A model generated the notes under the pieces. It did no database searches. It had not been told where the DNA came from and worked only from the letters and a program-made list of their open reading frames with translations. Below, piece after piece: positions 7,987-16,835 of a stretch of DNA of 64,000 nt. The first letter of the stretch is position 1, and each line of letters opens with the position of its first letter. Made by a program: the position numbers and the translations under genes. Source of the stretch: Candidatus Poribacteria bacterium (GTDB lineage Bacteria > Poribacteria > WGA-4E > WGA-3G); the NCBI GenBank assembly GCA_958295945.1, contig OY282386.1, positions 372,001-436,000 on the forward strand, in the 5' to 3' direction.

Positions 7987-8754
7987 ATGCGGTTTGGAAT
8001 ATGTACAGGTATAGATAATGTAAATCGTCTTGCCGATGTCGGATATGATTACATTGAATTGGGTGTGGGAAGTGCTTTGATGCCTGAAGCAGATGAGACA
8101 GAATTTGAGAAAATAAGAAAACGCATAGCAAATGCACCCATAAAACCTGAAGCTTATGCGGGATTCGTACCCAGAGATATTCGTGTCGTTGGGGACTCTG
8201 TGGATTTTACAAGACTTTCTCGGTATGTAGAAAATGCATGTCGGAGAGCAAAACAAATTGGTGGTGAAGTTATTGTATACGGTAGCAGCGGTTCACGAAA
8301 TGTTGAGGAAGGCTTTTCAGAAGAACGCGCATTGGCACAAATTGCAGAATTCCTTGATATGTCAGCAGATCATGCTGAAGCACACGGTATTATAATTGCA
8401 ATAGAACCAATATGTATGAAAGAGGGAAACATATTGCGGACGGTTGCTGATGGTCTGGCAATGGCAAAACGCGTTAATCGGAATGGAATAAAGGTTTTGG
8501 CAGATCTATACCACATTTGGCAAGAGGACGAACCTATGCAGAATATCGTTGATGCTGCTTCATATTTGGCACATGTCCATATTGCTGAACCTGTCAAACG
8601 ATCATATCCCGGAAATGACGATTTTGATTTCTCAGAATTCTTTACTGCATTAAAAAAGACAGGATACAAAGGTCGTGTCTCATGTGAATGCAAATTTGAC
8701 AATTTTGAAACTGACATTGAAACTGCATTGAAAACAATGAAAAGCTATACATGA
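7987..8754 (+). CDS. Sugar phosphate isomerase/epimerase (TIM barrel)
   Basis: About 255 residues from ATG 7987 with AAGGAG 7 bases upstream. A xylose-isomerase-like barrel with a complete metal site: Glu in AIEPICMKEGN, Asp in LADLYHIW, His in HVHIAEP and Glu in SCECKF. Similar proteins act on hydroxypyruvate, ketohexoses or inososes; the substrate is not readable. It starts 10 bases after the protease stop and ends just before rsgA, so these plus-strand genes probably share a transcript. Confidence 0.87.
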   Translation: MRFGICTGIDNVNRLADVGYDYIELGVGSALMPEADETEFEKIRKRIANAPIKPEAYAGFVPRDIRVVGDSVDFTRLSRYVENACRRAKQIGGEVIVYGSSGSRNVEEGFSEERALAQIAEFLDMSADHAEAHGIIIAIEPICMKEGNILRTVADGLAMAKRVNRNGIKVLADLYHIWQEDEPMQNIVDAASYLAHVHIAEPVKRSYPGNDDFDFSEFFTALKKTGYKGRVSCECKFDNFETDIETALKTMKSYT

Positions 8755-8763
8755 TAATCAAAT

Positions 8764-9729
8764 TTGGAGGTGACGTTTATTCTCAGAAGTCAAGAAGGCA
8801 GAGTGATTCGTGCACGAGCAGGATTTTATGATGTTCAGCACGATGACCTTGTGCTACGATGCACATTACGCGGAACACTAAAAAAGAAACAACGATCCGA
8901 GACAGGACGAAGACTATACGCAGACCCTGTTGCTGTAGGTGATCATGTCATTTTCTCTCAACTTGATCAGGAAGAAGGTGTTGTAGAAGAAATCCTTCCG
9001 AGACAGAGCAAGTTTTCGCGCCGATATGCTGGTAGACAAGAAGAAATTGAACAAATAATTGTAGCAAATGCAGACCAAGTTGTTGCCGTTGTTTCAGCTC
9101 GCATGCCACCACTTAACTATCGCACATTAGACCGCTTTCTTATTTTGGCTGAAGCAGGAGAGATGACTGCAATAATCTGTTTAAATAAGATGGACTTGGT
9201 AGATATAGATCAGCGTGAACAATTCACATCAACGTTTGAAATCTATGAGAAACTTGGATACAAGGTCTTATATACGAGTATTAAAATACCAGAAAGTATA
9301 GAATCTTTGAAGAGTATTCTCAAAGATAAATTCAGTGTAATAGTCGGTGCGTCAGGTGTTGGCAAATCAAGTATTCTCAACGCAATTCAACCGAATCTTG
9401 AATTACGGACCGCTGTAGTAGGTGAAAAAACACGAAAAGGAAGACACACAACGACACTGGTAGAGTTATTCACACTGGAAAACAATGGAGGAGAAGTAGC
9501 AGACACACCTGGCATCAGGGAAGTTGGTTTATGGGGTGTGGATACAGAAGACCTCGAACACTATTTTCCAGAAATGGAACCGTTTATTGGGAAATGTAGA
9601 TACAACGACTGTGCACATGTCAAAGAATCTGACTGTGCAATACAGAATGCAGTCGAATCAAGCCATATACATCCTGAACGTTATCGCAGTTACGTCGTCC
9701 TAAAAACAGAAGACACTATAACAAATTGA
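8764..9729 (+). CDS. rsgA: Ribosome small-subunit-dependent GTPase RsgA (YjeQ)
   Basis: A circularly permuted GTPase: an N-terminal OB-like region, then G4 (NKMDLVD), G1 (GASGVGKSS), the switch region with GRHTTT, and G3 (DTPGIRE). A C-terminal zinc knuckle follows (CRYNDCAHVKESDC). It helps mature the 30S subunit. The open frame can start at TTG 8764, but GGAGG lies inside it at 8766-8770. Alignment from memory with Bacillus RsgA (EGKIIKA versus EGRVIRA) puts the start near the ATT at 8779, eight bases past that GGAGG. The start is therefore uncertain and may be non-canonical. Nine bases separate it from the next gene. Confidence 0.93.
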   Translation: MEVTFILRSQEGRVIRARAGFYDVQHDDLVLRCTLRGTLKKKQRSETGRRLYADPVAVGDHVIFSQLDQEEGVVEEILPRQSKFSRRYAGRQEEIEQIIVANADQVVAVVSARMPPLNYRTLDRFLILAEAGEMTAIICLNKMDLVDIDQREQFTSTFEIYEKLGYKVLYTSIKIPESIESLKSILKDKFSVIVGASGVGKSSILNAIQPNLELRTAVVGEKTRKGRHTTTLVELFTLENNGGEVADTPGIREVGLWGVDTEDLEHYFPEMEPFIGKCRYNDCAHVKESDCAIQNAVESSHIHPERYRSYVVLKTEDTITN

Positions 9730-9738
9730 GGAGAAAAA

Positions 9739-10674
9739 ATGAAATATCACATTCGTTTATTTACCATCATAATTGGTTGCTTACTTACGTTTTATATATT
9801 GGGTTGTGGCTCGGATGAGGATGATACCGAACCAACTAATAGTTCACCTATAGTCGACAGTTTTATAGTCCCAGAAGAATTCAATCCAGGTGATGTACTT
9901 GAATTCAAGATTATTGCTCATGACGAGGATGGAGATACACTTAGTTACACTTGGGAAGTAGATGGTGAAATATTGGAATCTACTGGAACAAGTGCAAAAT
10001 GGACTGCACCTGAAGATGTTGAATCTGTTAAAGTCACTGTGCATATCAGTGATGGAATAAGCAAAACCGTAAAAAGAGTTAAGACGGTCATAAATAAAGA
10101 ATTTGCACCTCCTGACCCCGTTGATCCGACCGATGGAGAAATTGATACAGTACCTGATCCACCGTTAAACCTCATTGTTCCAGGTAAGGGAGCGTTTGGC
10201 ATAAAATTAGGGGATCCGTTTAAGAAAGTTGAAGCAATTCATGGAAAAGCAGACGGTCCACTTGGAGTAGATAGAGACTTTTCATATTGGGATGATCCAG
10301 ACATAGGATTTTCAGGCTATGTTGATGGAATCAATCTTGTAAAAAGTTTATTTTTACACCGTCCAAATAAAGCCAAGACGGCTGGAGTTAATGGCATTGG
10401 AAGTGCACTTGATAGTGTTGAGAGAGAATTTGGGAATGCACAGGAAATTGACGAAAATGATTTTGGTGAGATTAGACATTGGTACTGGAAAAGAGGTATT
10501 AAATTTACTATAGATGAAAATGAGAAAGTAGTAACAGTATACGTCTTCAAACCGATTGCAGGAGCACCAGCAGCTGTTGGTATTCAAGATCAACAAGACC
10601 GTGCTGCACAGAAAAATGCTGCTAATGAACTTCTACGTAGAAGAACTAAGCAGTCATCACCATCAGATAATTGA
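9739..10674 (+). CDS. Lipoprotein with PKD/Ig-like domain
   Basis: The 311-residue product begins with a lipoprotein signal ending in YILGC (Cys ~23). A domain around residues 35-120 resembles PKD/cadherin-like repeats: DEDGDTLSYTWEVDGE with a following VTVHISDG. A proline/aspartate-rich linker (PPDPVDPTDGEIDTVPDPP) leads to a ~120-residue C-terminal domain with no recognised family. It is probably attached to the outer membrane. GAGGAG lies just before the ATG. Function unknown. Confidence 0.8.
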   Translation: MKYHIRLFTIIIGCLLTFYILGCGSDEDDTEPTNSSPIVDSFIVPEEFNPGDVLEFKIIAHDEDGDTLSYTWEVDGEILESTGTSAKWTAPEDVESVKVTVHISDGISKTVKRVKTVINKEFAPPDPVDPTDGEIDTVPDPPLNLIVPGKGAFGIKLGDPFKKVEAIHGKADGPLGVDRDFSYWDDPDIGFSGYVDGINLVKSLFLHRPNKAKTAGVNGIGSALDSVEREFGNAQEIDENDFGEIRHWYWKRGIKFTIDENEKVVTVYVFKPIAGAPAAVGIQDQQDRAAQKNAANELLRRRTKQSSPSDN

Positions 10675-10723
10675 TTGTACCAAGACAAACTACTATGAAT
10701 GTTAGTCATTGCAAACCAATCTA

Positions 10724-11575
10724 TTATATGAACCGATCTTTGTGCGGACTTGCATTCCATTGTCTTTGCCATTCCTTCCATGATGTCGGACATTGTTTAT
10801 TATCCTTTTCTCGGACAGGACAGGCAATCGCTTCATGCCAAAGTCCCTCTAACGATGTACCTGTGCGGCTATAGCGAAAGTCAACAGACCAACGTATTGT
10901 CCCACTTTTGTTCAACAAAGATCGGTGAAACACAAGATTGTTGAAAATCAGGAGATCACCTTTATTCATCTCTAATGTGTCAATGTCAATATCTGATGAA
11001 GTGGGAGAGATAACCGGGACAGCAAATGCTTCACCTTCAATGCGGTGGTAGGATTTTAAGCCTTCTTTATGACTTCTTGGCAAAAATTGCAATGCCCCGT
11101 TTTCAGTTTTCACATCTACTAACGGAAACCATACAGTAAGGTGCGTATCGTGTTCGGTGTCTGGCATGTAGGCACTGTCTTGGTGCCAGGGGAGGGTAGT
11201 AAGTTTTTCGTTGGGTAATTTTGGACGCACCCAGAAATCACCGTTAAATTGAATCTCATTCCCGATCAGTGTTTCAATAAGATCTAACACTTTTCGGTTT
11301 GTAATCAGGTTGAAGAGTGCTTCACTATATACAAGCGTATGCCAACCGAATACCTCGTTTTCTTTGCCACAGTCCTGAAGAATGGCATACCATCGTTTAT
11401 CAAAAGGCATCTCTTCATATACATGTGCAATGGTTCCAGCACTATACATTTCACGTGTGCGTTTGTCAACAACATCACAAATGATATGGGTTAATGGACC
11501 CAGATCTTCTGTGTCTAAAGCATCATGCACAACAAGGTAACCATTCTCCGTGAATATGTCTAAATGTGATTTCAT
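10724..11575 (-). CDS. Phytanoyl-CoA dioxygenase (PhyH) family protein
   Basis: A 283-residue Fe(II)/2-oxoglutarate oxygenase. The HxD pair lies in PWHQDSAY, the distal His in LVFHRSLLN and the 2-oxoglutarate-binding Arg in RWSVDFRY, with the family's GALQFLPRSHKEG loop between. It would hydroxylate a small organic substrate with O2 and 2-oxoglutarate; substrates of bacterial members are mostly unknown. It ends 50 bases from the convergent lipoprotein gene and starts 3 bases after the LamG gene, so those two are probably cotranscribed. Confidence 0.9.
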   Translation of the reverse strand: MKSHLDIFTENGYLVVHDALDTEDLGPLTHIICDVVDKRTREMYSAGTIAHVYEEMPFDKRWYAILQDCGKENEVFGWHTLVYSEALFNLITNRKVLDLIETLIGNEIQFNGDFWVRPKLPNEKLTTLPWHQDSAYMPDTEHDTHLTVWFPLVDVKTENGALQFLPRSHKEGLKSYHRIEGEAFAVPVISPTSSDIDIDTLEMNKGDLLIFNNLVFHRSLLNKSGTIRWSVDFRYSRTGTSLEGLWHEAIACPVREKDNKQCPTSWKEWQRQWNASPHKDRFI

Positions 11576-11578
11576 ATA

Positions 11579-12313
11579 TTAGTAATGAGTCTTTATACTG
11601 CCCCAAGTGGTTGTGAGTTTGCCACTCGGTTTGACTGCCAATGGATCTATAGCATCTTCAATCGGTATCACATCATTCCACAGTGCAACTTCATCAACAA
11701 CACCGGCAAAGAAGTTCTGACCATTTCTACTACCGATAGTGAATGGCAAATCATCAGTAATGTGGACTGCATCATTCCCCGGTAATTCACCTTCAAGTTT
11801 TCCATTCACATAAGACTTAACTGATTTGCCATCATAAGTTCCAAAGATATGATACCATTCATCAATCTTCAGCAGCACATCACCTACACAGCAAACAAGG
11901 TTGTTCGCAAGTCCGGTTGAAACATAAAAGGATAGTGTGCCATCTGCTTCAAGGAAAAACCCATAACTCCAATTCTCGTGAATTCCCTTTTCCAAAACTG
12001 CCACCCAAGAACCAAACTTTTTAGGTTGAATCCACGCAGACAAAGACAAAGCACCCAATTCTGAAATCGCTTTGTGATGTGGAATGGAGACATAACTATC
12101 CGTACCATTGAATTCCAATGCTTGACCAGTCTTACCCTCTACGACAAGAGGGTTACCGTGGACATCTCCATCATGACCGTTGCCACTCAAGTCATTCACA
12201 CCATCTGCTTCATCAAATGACCAATATCCTACTAATTCTGCATGCACAGCAATATTAAAAAGGAATATAACAACAGAAACGGATACAAACCAAATTGTAT
12301 TTGAAATTGTCAT
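11579..12313 (-). CDS. Secreted LamG/concanavalin-like domain protein
   Basis: 244 residues with a signal peptide (WFVSVSVVIFLFNIAVHA). One LamG-like jelly-roll follows (LVGYWSFDEADG...LSGNGHDG, LEFNGTDSYVSIP, LSLSAWIQP, WYHIFGTYDGKSVKSYVNG, VDEVALWN), the usual carbohydrate-binding or adhesive fold. It ends with a short tail lacking an anchor. It lies directly upstream of the PhyH gene. Probably periplasmic or extracellular. Confidence 0.85.
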   Translation of the reverse strand: MTISNTIWFVSVSVVIFLFNIAVHAELVGYWSFDEADGVNDLSGNGHDGDVHGNPLVVEGKTGQALEFNGTDSYVSIPHHKAISELGALSLSAWIQPKKFGSWVAVLEKGIHENWSYGFFLEADGTLSFYVSTGLANNLVCCVGDVLLKIDEWYHIFGTYDGKSVKSYVNGKLEGELPGNDAVHITDDLPFTIGSRNGQNFFAGVVDEVALWNDVIPIEDAIDPLAVKPSGKLTTTWGSIKTHY

Positions 12314-12342
12314 TCTTTTACCTTAATGAAATCAGAAAATAT

Positions 12343-12371
12343 CCATAACCAAATAGGCAATTTGGCTATGG
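12343..12371 (-). terminator. Hairpin after Gfo/Idh/MocA paralogue 1
   Basis: Arms ccataaccaaat (12343-12354) and atttggctatgg (12360-12371) form a 12-bp stem with one G-U pair. It lies between a minus-strand gene end (12383) and the next gene start (12313). The following T-run is weak (atatttt), so termination is plausible but not certain. Confidence 0.5.
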
Positions 12372-12382
12372 ACTAAAACAGG

Positions 12383-13420
12383 TTAAAGACGTTCCCTCAA
12401 CATATCCATGAGACCATCAGGAGGATCAAATGGTAGTTCTATCACTTCGTTTGTAATTCCACTATAGTATATACCCAGTAGTAAATTGAATTCTGCCAAA
12501 GATTGTTTCAAATGTGTTGGATGTTCATTCTTTTCATCATCTAGCCAATCAAAGACTGCATTCGTGAGATTCCCTTGTGCCATAACATCCTGTTCTCCGT
12601 AGCTGAGTGGTCCACCTTCGTAACCTCCATCTCTCGTGGATCGTTCCCAACTACTAAATCGCCAATGAACATAGCCATCTTCACCGATGACAAAGACACG
12701 TTTGTGGAAGAAAACCGTCTGATCATCGGAAGCAGAAGGGGCAATTGCTGTGCCAAATGCAACAGAAACATGTATTCCGTTTTCATATTGAACACGAGCG
12801 GCAGCAAATTGCGGTGATGGTTGTGCAGAATCTAAATGTGCACCACCAGATATTTGTCCTAATACTCGCACTGGTCGAGAGTTGTCTATGTAAGATGATA
12901 CTAATTGAAGGACGTGTGGACCTTGATCAACAGGCGTGCTACGAGCACTTGCATCAATAAACTTGATTTCACCGATTTTTCCATCTGCGACATCTTTCTT
13001 TAGTTCCAAGTTTTGTGGGTGAAAGTTCAATTGGGTATTCACAACAAATTTGGTAGTTGTCTCTTCAGCCAAACCTGCGATCTGTTTCCAGTCTTCACTT
13101 TCAACAGCAATAGGTTTCTCAACAATTGCAGCAGGTACACCATGGTCGGATGCTTGTTTCATGAGCGGATAACGGATACGTTCATTAGATCCGCGAAGAA
13201 CCGGCGCGGTGACAATGTGGAGAACATCAGGTTTTTCTTTTTCAAGCATCTCATCTAAATCGGTGTAACGAGATGAGACATTGAAATCGTCCCCAAATCG
13301 ATTGAGTAGTTCTTTATTCATATCGCAGACAGCAGCAAGTTTGCCACCTTTTACAAAACGGTATGCGTCTGCATGCGCACGTGCACGACCCCCACATCCT
13401 AACATCGCTGTTTTATACAT
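12383..13420 (-). CDS. Gfo/Idh/MocA oxidoreductase, tandem paralogue 1
   Basis: 345 residues. The N-terminal Rossmann domain has GCGGRARAHADAYR as the nucleotide-binding turn and VEKPIAVES as the EKP motif. The C-terminal alpha/beta domain carries QLNFHPQN and DQGPHVLQL, with His residues where this family binds substrate. One of five near-identical paralogues at 12.4-19.1 kb (others at 13544, 14707, 16836 and 18102). The variable stretch near residues 205-235 (GGAHLDSAQPSPQFAAAR...) differs most. Probably an NAD(P)-dependent sugar or inositol dehydrogenase or glycoside-modifying enzyme; substrate unknown. Confidence 0.9.
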   Translation of the reverse strand: MYKTAMLGCGGRARAHADAYRFVKGGKLAAVCDMNKELLNRFGDDFNVSSRYTDLDEMLEKEKPDVLHIVTAPVLRGSNERIRYPLMKQASDHGVPAAIVEKPIAVESEDWKQIAGLAEETTTKFVVNTQLNFHPQNLELKKDVADGKIGEIKFIDASARSTPVDQGPHVLQLVSSYIDNSRPVRVLGQISGGAHLDSAQPSPQFAAARVQYENGIHVSVAFGTAIAPSASDDQTVFFHKRVFVIGEDGYVHWRFSSWERSTRDGGYEGGPLSYGEQDVMAQGNLTNAVFDWLDDEKNEHPTHLKQSLAEFNLLLGIYYSGITNEVIELPFDPPDGLMDMLRERL

Positions 13421-13479
13421 AACTCATCTCCTTAAACAACTTATCATCAAGTGTCTTTTGTTGTTGAACTTTATAATTA

Positions 13480-13511
13480 ACGGTAGTTGCGTATATATAC
13501 CCAACTACCGT
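13480..13511. terminator. Intergenic hairpin between paralogues 1 and 2
   Basis: acggtagttg (13480-13489) pairs perfectly with caactaccgt (13502-13511). It lies downstream of paralogue 2 (stop at 13544) and upstream of paralogue 1. Related GGTAG-type palindromes lie in the other gaps of the array (about 14648-14684 and 18034-18070). Confidence 0.5.
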
Positions 13512-13543
13512 ATAAACTTTCATTTGCGTAGCAATAAGAGATA

Positions 13544-14581
13544 TTACAAATGTTCCTTCAATGAAGCCATTAATCCATCCGGCGGATCAAATGGTAGGTC
13601 AATAATCTCGTTGGTTATACCACTGTAGTATATACCTAATAACAAATTGAATTCTGCCAACGATTGTTTGAGATGAGTTGGGTGTTCTTTCTTTTCATCA
13701 TCAAGCCAGTCGAATGCAGCTTCAGTGAGATTCCCTTGTGCTTGAGTGTCCTGTTCTCCATAGTTGAGTGGTCCGCCTTCGTATCCGCCATCATGAGTTG
13801 AACGTTCCCAACTGCTGAATCGCCAATGTACAAACCCTTTTGTGCCGACAACGAAAACACGTTTGTGGGCAACAGTACTACCACTGTCGGATGCCAACGT
13901 TCCCATGCCTGTACCAAAAGCAAGTGATACATGTAGACCATTGTCATAAATTGCCTGTCCTGCAGCATGCATCGGGGAGGGTTGTGCAGAATCCAACTGC
14001 TCTTTCCCTGCAATTTGTCCTAACACCCTTGTCGGACGTGAGTTGTCAATATATGATGATACCAACTGCAATACATGCGGGGCTTGGTCAACAGGGGTAC
14101 TACGTGCACTGGCATCAATAAACTTGATTTCACCGATTTTCCCATCTGCGACATCTCGTTTCAGTTCAAGGTTTTTGGGATGGAAGTTAAGCTGTGTGTT
14201 GACAATAAACTTCGTATTAGTTTCTTCTGCCAAACCAGCAATCTGTTTCCAATCTTCACTTTCAACGGCAATCGGCTTCTCAACGATTGCAGCAGGTACA
14301 TTATGATCTGATGCTTGCTTCATGAGTGGATAGCGGATACGTTGATTCGTACCACGCAAAACTGGTGCAGTGACGATGTGTAACAGATCTGGTTTCTCTT
14401 TCTCAAGCATTTCATCGAAATCTGTGTAACGAGAAGAGACATCAAAATCATCTCCGAACTTATTGAGCAGTTCTTCGTTCATATCACAGATAGCACCGAT
14501 TTTGCCGCCTTTAACAAATCTATATGCACTTGCATGTGCCCGTGCACGACCACCACAACCTAAGAATGCACTTTTATACAT
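13544..14581 (-). CDS. Gfo/Idh/MocA oxidoreductase, tandem paralogue 2
   Basis: 345 residues, colinear with paralogue 1. It has GCGGRARAHASAYR, VEKPIAVES and the block RVFVVGTKGFVHWRFSSWER shared by all five. It differs mainly in a short loop near residues 205-235 (GKEQLDSAQPSPMHAAG, GMGTLASDSGSTVAHK) and in conservative changes elsewhere. AAGGAGATA precedes the start. The gap to paralogue 1 holds only a hairpin. Likely the same reaction as its siblings on a related substrate. Confidence 0.9.
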   Translation of the reverse strand: MYKSAFLGCGGRARAHASAYRFVKGGKIGAICDMNEELLNKFGDDFDVSSRYTDFDEMLEKEKPDLLHIVTAPVLRGTNQRIRYPLMKQASDHNVPAAIVEKPIAVESEDWKQIAGLAEETNTKFIVNTQLNFHPKNLELKRDVADGKIGEIKFIDASARSTPVDQAPHVLQLVSSYIDNSRPTRVLGQIAGKEQLDSAQPSPMHAAGQAIYDNGLHVSLAFGTGMGTLASDSGSTVAHKRVFVVGTKGFVHWRFSSWERSTHDGGYEGGPLNYGEQDTQAQGNLTEAAFDWLDDEKKEHPTHLKQSLAEFNLLLGIYYSGITNEIIDLPFDPPDGLMASLKEHL

Positions 14582-14706
14582 AGAAATATCTCCTTATTCA
14601 ATTTGACACCTTGTTTAGCAAAGTGTCTACACATATATGTAATAGATAGCGGCAGCGAGAGTATCTCAGCCACTACCACTAAATCAACATGTTTGGTTTA
14701 TTTATC

Positions 14707-15750
14707 CTACAACTTTTCTCTAAGTAAATCAATTAGTCCATCAGGTGGATCAAATGGAAGATCGACAACTTCATTCGTAACGCCACTGTAATAGATCCCT
14801 AAGAGCAGATTGAATTCAGCGAGGGATTGCTTGAGATGTGTGGGATGCTGGTTGCTCTCATCGTCCAACCAATCAAATACAGCTTCTGTCAAGTTACCTT
14901 GTGCTTGCACATCTTGTTCTCCATAATCAAGCGGACCATTCTCGTAACCCCTATCCTGCGTTGACCGTTCCCAACTACTAAAACGCCAGTGCACAAAACC
15001 TTTCGTCCCAACAACAAAGACTCTTTTGTGTGTATGATTACCCCCATCAGGTTCTTTCGGAACTTGCTGACCTACGCTTGCACCGAAAGCAAGGGAAACA
15101 TGTAATCCATTTTCATATATTACTTGGGCAGCAGCGTGCATTGGAGAGGGTTGGGTGGAGTCCAAATCCTGAGCACCAGAAACCTGTCCGAGTACTCTTA
15201 CAGGACGTGAGTTGTCAATATACGATGACACGAGTTGTAGCACATGCGGTGCTTGGTCTACGGGTGTGCTTCTGGCACTTGCATCAATAAACTTGATATC
15301 TCCGATTTTACCTGCAGACACATCTTTCTTTAATTCTAAGTTTTTTGGATGGAAATTGAGTTGTGTATTGACAACAAACTTCGTTTGAGTTTCTTCTGCC
15401 AAACCTGCAAGCTGCTTCCAGTCCTCACTTTCTACTGCGATTGGTTTTTCCACGATTGCAGCAGGTACACCGTGGTCTGATGCTTGTTTCATTAGAGGAT
15501 AACGGATACGTTGATTTGTACCACGCAATACTGGTGCGGTGACAATATGGAGCAGATCGGGTTTCTCCTTATCCATCATTTCGTCTAAATCTGTATAACG
15601 CGAAGAAATATCAAAATCATCACCGAATCGATTTAGCAGTTCTTCATTCATGTCGCAAATGGCAGCTATCTTACCACCTTTAACGAAACGGTATGCATCT
15701 GCATGAGCACGTGCCCGACCACCACACCCTAAAAACGCACTTTTATACAT
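14707..15750 (-). CDS. Gfo/Idh/MocA oxidoreductase, tandem paralogue 3
   Basis: About 347 residues from the ATG at 15750 (MYKSAFLGCGGRARAHADA). A longer in-frame start at 15768 would add six residues not found in the siblings. Motifs as in paralogues 1 and 2, with a two-residue longer loop (GASVGQQVPKEPDGGNHTHK). The C-terminus ends PPDGLIDLLREKL. The Rpn-like pseudogene lies upstream, so this member is the first of its own sub-block. Confidence 0.9.
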   Translation of the reverse strand: MYKSAFLGCGGRARAHADAYRFVKGGKIAAICDMNEELLNRFGDDFDISSRYTDLDEMMDKEKPDLLHIVTAPVLRGTNQRIRYPLMKQASDHGVPAAIVEKPIAVESEDWKQLAGLAEETQTKFVVNTQLNFHPKNLELKKDVSAGKIGDIKFIDASARSTPVDQAPHVLQLVSSYIDNSRPVRVLGQVSGAQDLDSTQPSPMHAAAQVIYENGLHVSLAFGASVGQQVPKEPDGGNHTHKRVFVVGTKGFVHWRFSSWERSTQDRGYENGPLDYGEQDVQAQGNLTEAVFDWLDDESNQHPTHLKQSLAEFNLLLGIYYSGVTNEVVDLPFDPPDGLIDLLREKL

Positions 15751-15858
15751 AGAAAAGCCTCCCATCATGTTTTGTGATTTTTAAATTCAATGATTGTCTT
15801 ACGGTATTTTTTAGAATTTCATACACCTTATTTCGGTGAGGTTAGGAATCCTAACCGA

Positions 15859-16752
15859 TTATTCTGAGTATTCATCTAATATTTGTCTGAAGTCGTCAAG
15901 ATTTTCAACAACTATTGCAGCACGATGCAAATTCTCAAGGATTTCCAGGTCCTCAATCTTTTCCAGTACACTCTTGAATGATTGTCCGGTATCGATTTCT
16001 AGTCGTAGTGAAAGTACCTCAAGAATATGTTTTCGAGTTGCTTCCTGTGCACCTTGCTGTTTTCCCTGCTCGCGCGCTTGTGGTGCTACGTATTCTACAA
16101 TTGGAGGCTGTCGCATGGTCTCCTCTCCTATGATATTGATAATTGTTTGTGAGTCGTGAACTAAATTCCCCAAAATTACAAGACTTCCAAGATATTCCGT
16201 TTTGTTCCGAACATCTAAACTGTCTGCTGTCTGAATACACTTCCTAAGCCATTCCTCATCATCTATATCTGGATCGTGTTTCATGAGCGGTGTGAATGGA
16301 ATTAAACCTACATTTTTCTGATCTAGTATCTGTTGTCCATCAACTTCACTTAAACGGAAGACTTGATATTCAATGAATATGTTGTGATTTTCCAGATTTT
16401 GTTCAAATATTCCAGGATCGTTTCTCCCTGCATTAGGACCTAAGTAAATGACATTGGAATATACTGGAAGACGATGGATTTCTATTGATCTGATAATATA
16501 GCCTGCCATCCTTAGTGGCATCTCTGGATCATAACTATCAGTTGTTTGAAACTCAAAATGAATCAGAATTTCTCTACCGTCATGTAGTGCCTTAATAAGT
16601 GTATCTGCTTGATGCATTTCCACTTTAGGTTATTCAGGCGTAATTATCTCCAGAACATTGATGTCTGTTGTATCAAATCTAAAACATAAGTCTACGAAAT
16701 CTTGAGGATTTGTTTCAACCTGTTTTTTAGATGCAGTGTCAAAACTCGTCAT
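15859..16752 (-). pseudogene. Rpn-type PD-(D/E)XK nuclease/transposase-like gene with nonsense codon
   Basis: The frame starts at ATG 16752 (MTSFDTASKKQVETNPQDFV, GGAGAAAG upstream). It runs ~297 codons to 15859 with one internal TAA at 16630-16632, where CCTGAA-TAA-CCTAAA indicates CAA (Gln) became TAA. After it come VEMHQADTLI and ILIHFEFQTTDSYDPEMPLRM, the nuclease-core motif of recombination-promoting Rpn/YhgA-like proteins. A long helical C-terminal tail follows. Reinitiation at GTG 16623 could give a 254-residue product lacking the N-terminus. It sits inside the five-gene array and may have split it. A small palindrome (ggttagga/tcctaacc) lies near 15840-15856, at its 3' end. Confidence 0.8.
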
Positions 16753-16835
16753 CTTTCTCCTATCTCTATGATGTCCATTGTTAGAAATTATATCATGTGA
16801 AACTTTTATTTTCCAATATGGATATATTTATCAGT

